NCBI GenBank assembly: GCA_024741835.1
Contig: JAENRP010000094.1
Location: 62,001-126,000 of the forward strand
Source of the DNA: Diplocarpon mali
Taxonomy: Eukaryota; Ascomycota; Leotiomycetes; Helotiales; Drepanopezizaceae
Direction of reading: 5' to 3'
DNA length: 64,000 bases
The stretch's first letter is position 1; every line of letters starts with the position of its first letter. The translations under genes and the position numbers were made by a program. The notes under the pieces are model-generated. The model was given only the letters and a program-made list of their open reading frames with translations, made no database searches and had not been told where the DNA came from. Of this stretch, positions 56,272 to 64,000 are shown piece after piece.

Positions 56272-57634
56272 AATAATTGGATTTTCTTTATTAGTAATAC
56301 TTATATCTCTCTTTATCGAAACGACTTAATTATAAAGACTAAGACCAATTAATTAAAAGGGTTTAAGGTAAGTTATAAGCTAATAGGCTCTTTTACTTTT
56401 CGCTATTATAGCTAAGAGGTAGAGTCTATAATATATCTAAAGGACTTATTAAATAAGACTGAATATTATATTATAGAGAAAATAAGAAGGTATAAAGGTT
56501 GTATTATCTATAGGGCGAAAGTGATAAAGGTATATCTCTACTTCTTATTTTATAATAGAGAGGAATATACTTATAAAAGCACTATTATTAGTAGTAAAAT
56601 TGTCGGTTAGGAAGCGGCATCCGAAGGGTTTAAGCATTACAATTGACCCTTTTTCCTTTATTTCCTCTTACTATTTATTACTTAATAATATCAATAAGAA
56701 GGAATTGTTCTATTCAATCGGCTCTAACGCTTTTAAGGCTTTAGGATTAGCCTTGAATTTTATAGCTCCTAGAGATGCTTCTATTATTAATAGGTTAGAT
56801 TTGCGTATCCTTAAAGAGATAAAGAATTAATTATTAAAGTAGATTAGAAAAAGATCGATATCTTCTACTATATAAAGAAGTTTGAAGTATTTAATAGTCT
56901 TATTAATATTAAATCCTTTATAATTAAGGCTATAGTAAACCGAAAGAGAGCGAGTATAAAGGTTGCAAAGTCTTCTCCCTTCGATTCCTACGCTAAGAAG
57001 ATACTATTAAAAGCGAGTTTTCATTATAGAAGACATTTGAATATTATATTATTCTTTAAGCTTAAGGTTAAGAATAACCAATTGAGGCATATTACTATAA
57101 TTATAAATGTCCTAATTAATAAATTCCTCTTTATATTCTCTTTCTTATAAGACGAAATAGTCTTGCTTAGCATCTAAGAGATTAGGTTCTTAACTTTTAT
57201 AATTATTAAAGAATTGAATAATATCTGTAAGGGCGAATTCGTCTAAGGTAAGCTATTGAATCTATTTAATAGCTCTCTCGGTTATTTCTAAAGTAGTAGG
57301 AATAGGGTCTTCTCTTATATTATCGTTTTTAAAGCGGTTATATATAGATATAAAGAAGTTAAGAACTAGCTCTTTTAAATTATTAAGAAAGGAGTCTAAA
57401 TAAGCGCGTAATCCTTTAATTTTAAATTGCAAATTAGCTAAGGTAGCTATTAAATGATCTATCCTTTTTAAAGGTTGAGCTAAAATTAGTCGTTCAATTA
57501 GAGGAAAGTCTTTTAAAGATTTTGAAAATTCTAATAAGGCTACACTAAGCGTTTAAGTAGTTTATTCGGCAGCGGTTTCTAAAATCATTTTAATAAAAGG
57601 CAGGTTAGGTCCAGTTTTAAAATTCTTATTTCTA

Positions 57635-57657
57635 ACTCTTAATCTAGGACTGCAAGT
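57635..57657. repeat. 23-bp palindromic motif, in frame in gene 1
   Basis: Reads TCSPRLRV on the minus strand, 1,386 nt (462 codons) from the previous copy. Confidence 0.75.
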
Positions 57658-58503
57658 CAAATCATATAGTTTAGCACTTATTATATCTTTAGGCTAAGAA
57701 GCGAATTTTAAAGCAGGCTTAACTATAAATAACCAATTCCTTTCTTTATTATTAAAGAAATCTCGTTTAAACCTTATTATAAGAGTCCAGTTCTCTTTTA
57801 AAATAAGCAAATTATAAGCAGAAGCGCAAAGCTTTAGCATATTAACAATAGTACTATTAAGTAGGGTAATATCTATAGCTTAATTTGATTTTTTTATAGC
57901 CCTATTAGCTACTATAAGTATTGCATTAGATAGGCCTATAAATCTGCAATTGCAAATTCGATTGCATTAGAATTTTGCTACTCCTTTTTAAATAATAAAG
58001 AAATTAAGAATCTAAATAGCTCTGGCGATAGGAGTATTTTCCTTAAGAATTTTTAATAATACTCGTCTTCTACTATTAGAATTAATATTTATTAGAAAGC
58101 GCAAATAAAATAAGAGTCCTCTTTTATTAATGGCTAAATTATCTAGTTGTCGAATAGATTCTTCCCTTTTATTTCGATCTATTTTGAAAGTATCGGCCAA
58201 GGTTATATATTAATCTGCATCGGCTAAGAATTCCTCTTTAAAGATTCCCTTCAGTCTTAATTCTTTAGTTAGGAAGTCGTCAAATTGGAAAATTCCAAGG
58301 GCCACTTAAGTTGAAAGGTTATTAATAGTATTTGCATAAGCTAAAAGGAGTTTTTATTACTCTATATCTCTTAAGGCTGCGTAGGTCGATTTAAAGCTCT
58401 TTAACAATATAATAGCTCTGCTATCTTAAGAGAAGTTTATAATTAATATTTATTTATCCCCTATTATATTAGATAAAACCATTTGTGAGTTCTTTAAAGG
58501 CAT

Positions 58504-58869
58504 ATTGCTTATGAAAGATAGGGAGTATAAATAAGAGAGTTTAATAGGATATAAGAATTAAAAGGGCATATAAGCTATAATAGGTTTACTATATATATAT
58601 TAAGGAAATTGGACTTTTTATTTATTATTTAAGGAAAGTAATAGGAATACTATAATTAAAGGCTAATATTAAAAATGCAAAATAAGTTAAAGCAGGTAAG
58701 AATTTAAAGTAATCTTAAAAGATCTATATCTTAAATAATAAAGGAGGCGACTTTACTAAAAATGTAAAAATAAGGATTAGAAGAAGGTAAGACAATTAAT
58801 AGGCTAGGAAATTGTTTAATATTCCTATTTGCATTCTTTAGATATTTTAAGAATAATGACTTATAATTA
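58504..58869. other. Spacer between Ty3 pol and gene 1
   Basis: AT-rich with no supported gene. A TATATATATATT stretch at about 58590-58602 is roughly 90-100 nt upstream of the gene 1 ATG and could be a core promoter. No Ty3-H LTR is recognisable here. Confidence 0.45.
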
Positions 58870-58897
58870 TAATTAGTTAGGTATTTTAATATTCTTT

Positions 58898-58920
58898 ACT
58901 TATAAGACCGGCTTATAGGT
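58898..58920. repeat. 23-bp palindromic motif, in frame at the pol tail
   Basis: Reads TYKPVL-x-V on the minus strand, in phase with the YIDD codons 2,397 nt upstream. Confidence 0.7.
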
Positions 58921-60332
58921 TAAATTGGAAAAATCTTAGTCTTTATCTAAAGGTTCAAAATTGCTTATATCGCTATCGGTTTTTGCAAAAGATTCGGAGG
59001 TTATATCAATTTCTAATTCGTCTTCTAAGGGGAATAAGGTCTAGTCGCGTTAATAAAAGCGCTTTAATCGGTTAGCTGCAAAGGTTCCTTTAATATCGAT
59101 TCTATTAAGTTCCTAAAGAAAATAGTATCCCTTTTCTTTCTGCTCGGATTTAACCTTAAATAGGCTAAGCTATCGATAGTTAAGTTTAATATCTACTAAT
59201 ATATTAATACTTTTTGCAATATTATAAACTAAGATAAGATCATCTTTTTAAATAGGGTAAGTCTTAAGTACTTTAGAAGTAGCCTACGCTTCCTTAGCTT
59301 TTTCCTAATATCGTTTCTTTTATAAAATGATCTCTTCTATATCTATATCTTAAAGCTTAAGTTATTAGCATCTTATTATAAGTAAATTAAAACGGTTTTA
59401 AATTTGATTATAGTCGAATAATCTCTAAATAGGCTATTAAGATTTAAGAGAGAGCTATGCCTCTCTATTATAAATAAGGAAGAATAGTATAACTCTAGTC
59501 GGTTTATAGATTATCATTCGATAAGCAAAGAGTATTCTATAAAAGTGTTTTATCTAATCCTTAAATCCTTTATAAGTAACTTTAAATAGATTATTAAGAA
59601 TGTTATAGTATCCTTATTCTACTACTCTATTAGCTTTCGAGTTATACGCTAAGATTTGAACCTGCTTAATGCTATATTTCCGCGAGAAAGCTTTAACTAC
59701 TCCTTTGTTTTTAAAGCCTCTATTAATAGTTAGTCTACTAAAAAGTCTATAGCAATAGACTACGTCTTCTTAAAGGAACTTTACAATAGATTCAAAGTTA
59801 GCAGATCTTAAAGGTCGTCCTTTAAGCTATCCTAATAGGTCTTCCTTTATTAAAATAAAACATATTATCCTATTCTTAATAGTTAGTACTTATATAATAT
59901 CGAGGCTGACTTTATAAAAAAGGCCTAATAGCTAGGTTAGGAATAAGGGATTTTCCTTATAACTAGGTTTTCGTTTCTAATAAGGGACGCAACTCTTTAT
60001 AAAAGCTTTATAGTCTTCAAAAGTACCTTTTTAAAAGAATTTTCTTAAGAGTCGGTAGTAAGTGGACTTAGCTCCTTAATAGCCAGTCTTCTTATAAATA
60101 TCTTAAATAGCCTTTGCTTGCAGTTTATTATCATTTAAATAGAGCTATATAGGAAATGAGTTATCGCTCCTTTTAAACAATCGCTATCCTTGCATTAGAT
60201 AAATCAAAGCTTTAGCTTTAAACTTTTGAAAATCCTTAAGAGGAATTATCTTTAATTATCTAAGTATAATTAAAAATTTTGCGATTTCCTTAGAGTCATT
60301 TAAGTAGTTAAGTAATAAAATTCTCTCATTTG

Positions 60333-60355
60333 ACTTGCGGGCTAAGACCGCGAGT
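60333..60355. repeat. 23-bp palindromic motif in pol, out of phase
   Basis: Arms ACTTGCGGGCT and GACCGCGAGT-type. Lies between RNase H and integrase. The pol frame reads it as LAVLARKS, so it is the exception to the in-phase rule. Confidence 0.7.
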
Positions 60356-61305
60356 CGAATCCCTTTAAGGCAATATATCGATAGATAACCAACTTAGTTC
60401 TCTACCTACTTATTAATATCTATTTTATCTTCTTTAATTAAATCAAAAGGGTAAGGACGAGTTCTTTTCAAAAGGCTATTAGTAGCAGTATTTTTTATTC
60501 TTAGAATATATTTAACTTTAAAGTCTATTAGTCTTATTTAAGCAATCTATTTCATTAGTAAGACTCTTAATAGGTCGCTTATAGCTCTATTTAATTATTT
60601 TACTAGCACTTTAGCATTAGTTTCAAAGATGAAGTAAGTACTATAAAGGTCGCTTCTTATCTTTTTCATTACCTTTAAAGCGCCTTTGCATTCTTATTTA
60701 ATAGTATTATACTTTATCTTTGCTAGATTCTAAAGACTACTTTCAAAGTAAGCTAAATGTCTTTTCTATTAGCTATTAGCTTATTAAAGGATAGCATCCT
60801 ATCCGATTAAGCTGGCGTTAACTATTAGTATAATTAGCCTAGCGTCGGCTCTATAGTCTATTTTAATTAGATATAGTACCTTAAGCAACGCTTACTTCAG
60901 TTGTTTTATAGCCTCTATTTAAGGTTCCTCTTATTAAAACTCAGCCCCTTTCCGAAATAAGGAGTAAATAGGTACTGCCTTTTTAGCAAAATCCTTAATC
61001 TAAATGCGATAGTATACTATAATACTAATAAACGCGCGAACTTCTACTATATTATCATACCTCTTCTATTTATCGATTTTAAATACTTTAGCCCTTTAAG
61101 GACTTCGGCTATTAGAATCAATAATGAAACTAACAATTTCCATTGATAAAAGATAGTATTATAACTTTAGACCAACTATTGCTCTTACCCTTTCGAATCG
61201 TATAAGTACTTAATTTAAGTTCTAAATATATTCTATTATAAATCGTTATATACTAAAGAGAACTTCTTTATAATTGTAAAATGATCTTAATCCTTTTACT
61301 CTTAT

Positions 61306-61317
61306 ATCGTCTATATA
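61306..61317 (-). other. Intact RT active site YIDD
   Basis: Minus-strand TAT ATA GAC GAT. Unlike Ty3-A, Ty3-D and the copia elements with Asp to Asn changes, both Asp codons survive. Confidence 0.85.
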
Positions 61318-62299
61318 AGAGAGTATAATATTAGGTATATAATCTACTAGTATCTTATAAATTACTTAAATAAATTAAGCGATCGAATTTATAGCCTCTT
61401 AAGGTAATCTTATTATCTAAAGTAGCTTAAGAGGGGTTTGAATTACTATTATATCTTTCGATTTAATATTAAGAATAAATTGGTTATATCTAAAGAAGAA
61501 GTTAATAAGAGAGCTATAGGTTAATTCTACGAATTTATTTAAGAACTTATCTATATTTAAAGGAACGTTAGTATCCTTAATAGTTACTCGGTTCATCTCT
61601 ACTACTACTATTATTAGTTTATAAGTTCCCTTCTCTTTCTTAGTAACTAAGAACCATTTGTTCCTATAAGGGCTATTATAGAATTTGAGAACGCTTTGCT
61701 TTAGCCTATCCTTTAATATTTCGATTACCTTTTCTTAAAGAGCTTTAGGAATTCCAAATGTTTTCTCTTACTAGGCTTTATAAGGTATTATCTTAATCTT
61801 AATATAAAGCGTGACCTCTTTTCGAATCTGGCCAAGTTCTATTTAATCAAAAGCTAAGGCGTCCTTTCGATTTATTAAGGTTTTATAAAGTAGTTTGCAT
61901 TCTTATTCTATTAAGTCGTCTTTAATTTTTAGCATATTGAAACGTTCTTTTATTAGCTAATATCCGATGGATTTATTAGAGAATCTGCCTATAATAAACT
62001 TATCGAATTTGCCACCTAGCTTTAAAGGTCGAAGCTTCTTATTTTATTTAAATTAATTATCTAATCCTTTAGGCTTTAAGCTATTAGAGATTCCCTAATC
62101 TACCAGTCGTACTTTATCGGCCTTACTTTTATATATAGTTCTAATATTAGCTAGTACTATACTTCTCTACTTCTTTCCCTTTTTATTAAATCTTATAAAA
62201 TAGTCCAAACTTTCCTTTTTAAAAATAAATAAAAGATTTTCTAAGTCGTTAATTTAAAGTATATAAATGGAAATATTATTAGTAATTTTATTATTTTTC

Positions 62300-62322
62300 A
62301 CTTATAGGTCCGGCCTATAAGT
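62300..62322. repeat. 23-bp palindromic motif, in frame upstream of RT
   Basis: Arms ACTTATAGGTC and GGCCTATAAGT; near-perfect palindrome. Reads TYRPDL-x-V on the minus strand, in phase with YIDD (1,005 nt). Confidence 0.75.
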
Positions 62323-62461
62323 GGTTTTTAGGTTTTTTAAAATGATTGGTAAATTATTGAAATTTATAAAATGAACTCTCTTTTCTACCTTATTTTTCTT
62401 TTTTCTTAATTATTAAGTCGATAAAACGCCGATTATACTATTCTTTAAAATTCCAGATTTA

Positions 62462-62484
62462 ACTCTTAATTTAAGACTGCGAGT
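62462..62484. repeat. 23-bp palindromic motif, in frame upstream of RT
   Basis: Reads TRSLKLRV on the minus strand; 162 nt (54 codons) from the copy at 62300. Confidence 0.7.
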
Positions 62485-62774
62485 TAAATCGCTATTTTTC
62501 AAAATCGGCAAACTCACCTTCCTTTTGCTATAACTCCTTACTAAGTATCTTCCTTTACTAGTATTAAGCCTAGCCCTTATGCTAGCTAATCATTTTTTAA
62601 AACCTTATTTTAGAATTCGGCTATATCTTCTATTATAACTATTTGTCCTTTTAAAGATCGATCTGTATTCTAAAGATTAGCTTTTATAAGACTATCTTTA
62701 GGATAGTTAAATATTAGCTAAGATTTTAAAATAAAGGGTATTTTTAAAAGAATATTATTCGAAGAATTCTCTAT

Positions 62775-62971
62775 TGTTGTGCAGAATGGGCGGAGTCTCC
62801 ACTTATTCTGGAGACCCTCCACGTGACTCTGCTGAGTCATAGACTCTCCCTTTTCTTTCCGAAGTCTCCTTACTATATATATACTAGATAATAATATAAT
62901 CAATTATCTTCTCCTACTTCTGCAAGCCTCTTAAGCGACCTAATAAAGGCCCTCCAGCTAACCGCACTATA
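62775..62971 (+). repeat. Copia-H 5' LTR (197 bp)
   Basis: Starts TGTTGTGCAGAATGGGC and ends GCACTATA. Among the less altered LTRs of the family. Confidence 0.92.
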
Positions 62972-62989
62972 GTTATAAGCCCTATAAGC
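62972..62989 (+). other. Copia-H primer-binding site, half-tRNA(iMet) type
   Basis: GTTATAAGCCCTATAAGC directly after the LTR, identical to the TRIM2 site. Confidence 0.65.
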
Positions 62990-63174
62990 ACTTTAATATG
63001 CTTTCTCTTTATATACAACCGGCTAGAAGGCCCTTTAAGCTCTTGACCGACTTTTCGAATACTTATAACAACTTAAAGGACCTTTATTTTCAATTAACAA
63101 ATCTCTATTTTCTGATCGAACCTTATTTATAAACTTCATTTATATACCTAACCTTTTTATTAGACTCTATTTAA

Positions 63175-64000
63175 ATATATCTAACTCTTCGAGCATCTTC
63201 GAGCCTCGCTTTAATACCTTTGCCTTTTAAGTAAAGTGGTTTAGTAAATATATGTTTTTTGCTAAGCTCTATAATATCACCAATTTTGCCGATCCGAGAC
63301 TCCTATTTAAGTCAATTATAGAGACTGAGCCTTAAGCTCCCTTTATATAGGAGCTTAAGGAACTGGAAACGGCTAACCTCTGCGTAGTATACGCAAGGTT
63401 ATGTAAAGAGTATACGGCGACTCTATCCGAATAGATTTACACCCGCTTTCCCTTAGGAGATCTATTAAAGGCTCCTCTTCTATAGGCTTCTTATAAAGAT
63501 ATTAAGGATGAATATAAAATCCTAATAAAGGAGTACTATATATGTAAGGAAACTTAGAAGACCTAACGCAAATACTATAAGCTACTCTTAGAATAGGTCT
63601 CTAAGACTATCGATAGAATGCTTCTAGCTTCCGCGATAGCTTAAGTATAAATCCAAGCTGAGAAGCTCTCCTCCTTAATACCTAATAAAGATACTCTTAT
63701 AAGTAGAACTACTACTAACGACCTATATACCAATTTGGTAAACTAGCAACTCTTACTCTAAGGCCTAGTATCTATTTTAAAGCGTGATATTACGCCTTCT
63801 AATAAGGCTATTCAGTCTTAAACAAGGCTTTAATACTGCGACGTATTATGCTAAGGTAAGACTAAGAGAACTAATACTTAGCAGTAGATCTAGGAGTAGT
63901 AGGAGGCGTACTACCTAGTAGAATAATATAATCTCCTTAAGATCAAAGGGAGACTAAGAGTTACTGACTTTTTAGACTTAGTTATAATAAAGATTAATCC
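63175..64000 (+). pseudogene. Copia-H gag, N-terminal part
   Basis: Collinear with Copia-G from 30214. The start codon position reads ATA. The sequence continues through the region equivalent to KRDITPS near 63785 to the window edge, with TAA/TAG at Gln/Trp sites. It is truncated by the window, not biologically. Confidence 0.8.

Larger units (their letters stand above)
55090..58503 (-). pseudogene. Large degenerate gene 1, unknown family
   Basis: ATG at 58503-58501 (MPLKNSQMVLSNIIGD). The frame is unbroken by indels for at least 1,039 codons: the ATG, the open stretch ending at 58200 and motifs at 57657, 56271 and 55386 are all in phase. Stops are overwhelmingly TAA/TAG, with two TGA near the C-terminus. 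Readable blocks: FQFDDFLTKELRLKGIFKEE, LLFYLRFLININSNSRRR, PIARAI-x-ILNFFII, ILYIVEDIDLFLIYF-like, VLQIYYRLYLLAIIAK and LFALKRPLV-like. It parallels gene 2 throughout (FDDFL, LKGI, PIA-K/R-AI, IYYRLYL) but is clearly diverged. It looks helical, with no domain I can name. The exact end is uncertain. Confidence 0.62.
58870..62774 (-). pseudogene. Ty3/gypsy pol (RT, RNase H, integrase)
   Basis: RT is about 61150-61700: SPYRNKWFLVTKKEKGTYKL, then LP-x-EAINSIAQFI and the intact active site YIDD at 61306-61317, followed by VKG. This is the fungal Ty3 group with TLPQGATNS and DD-x-x-VKGP patterns. RNase H lies about 60400-60950. Integrase is about 59330-60150: a C-x2-C region with one Cys as Tyr, LDII for the first Asp, LTINRGFKNKGVV for the second (Asp now Asn) and ANRVVE with the Glu kept. 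An acidic tail (PLEDELEIDITSESFAKTDS) ends near 58870. RT and integrase are in the same phase. The gag end is cut by Copia-H at 62775. Confidence 0.85.
62775..64000 (+). mobile_element. Copia-H, 5' part of a Ty1/copia element
   Basis: LTR, primer site and gag collinear with Copia-G; runs off the window. Inserted into the Ty3 element whose pol is at 58870-62774. Confidence 0.9.

Noticed and set aside
58870..62774. Starship-type giant transposon cargo or captain
   Set aside because: The recognisable enzyme is a Ty3 reverse transcriptase/integrase; I see no tyrosine recombinase signature in genes 1 or 2.
1..64000. Alternative genetic code with TAA/TAG read as Gln
   Set aside because: CAA and CAG also occur, Trp positions are hit too, and the same transitions alter Cys, Asp, Met and Gly codons. 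RIP explains all of these; code reassignment explains only the Gln sites.

Overview
The window reads as an AT-rich, transposon-filled block of a filamentous ascomycete genome (Pezizomycotina inferred; species not identifiable). I recognise no intact host gene, rRNA or tRNA. Nearly every stretch can be assigned to LTR retrotransposons of the Ty3/gypsy and Ty1/copia type, nested in one another and heavily mutated. The damage is typical of repeat-induced point mutation (RIP): TpA is everywhere and CpA/TpG are scarce. TAA/TAG stand where Gln or Trp is expected. Zinc-knuckle Cys codons have become Tyr, catalytic RT Asp has become Asn, and start ATG has become ATA. Because RIP substitutes without deleting, long reading frames can be followed through the stops. 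Element names used here (Ty3-A, Copia-C and so on) are local labels.

Layout. 1-10800: gag and 5' LTR of a minus-strand Ty3 element (Ty3-H copy 1), split by a 1.23-kb non-autonomous LTR element (TRIM1, 335-1567) and by a 7.56-kb Ty3 element (Ty3-A, 1991-9552). 10801-20484: 5' part of a minus-strand copia (Copia-A), split by Copia-B (11047-19240) and by a young solo LTR (19401-19647). 20485-28497: integrase tail of an old Ty3 (Ty3-E), split by Ty3-D (20692-28246). 28503-29810: LTR and gag of Copia-F. 29811-37411: Copia-G, plus strand. 37412-39085: Ty3-H copy 2 (gag and LTR). 39086-50520: minus-strand Copia-I, split by TRIM2 (39281-39778), a solo LTR (40443-40749) and the complete Copia-C (42362-49959). 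50521-50821: Ty3-H-like LTR fragment. 51016-51040: run of N. 51041-58503: two long tandem paralogous minus-strand genes of unknown family, each about 1,050 codons or more. 58870-62774: minus-strand Ty3 pol. 62775-64000: start of another copia (Copia-H).

Most element ends were fixed by 5-bp target-site duplications: GCGTC, GCAGC, AGGCC, GATAG, CCTAT, GCTTG, AAGAG and ATTAA. These give a relative insertion order.

The most unusual feature is a 23-bp palindromic sequence, two 11-bp arms around one central base, scattered through gag, pol and the two unknown genes. Its length lets both strands encode T-x-x-P-G-x-x-V in the same codon phase. Almost every copy inside a followable frame is in that frame. 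In Copia-I ten copies form an array spaced 39 or 48 nt (13 or 16 codons) between protease and integrase. The behaviour resembles the protein-coding palindromic elements of Rickettsia, but in a fungal repeat landscape. Other points of interest are antisense open frames between pol and the 3' LTR in three element families, half-tRNA(iMet)-type primer binding sites shared by copia elements and TRIM2, and the chimeric flanks of Copia-G.
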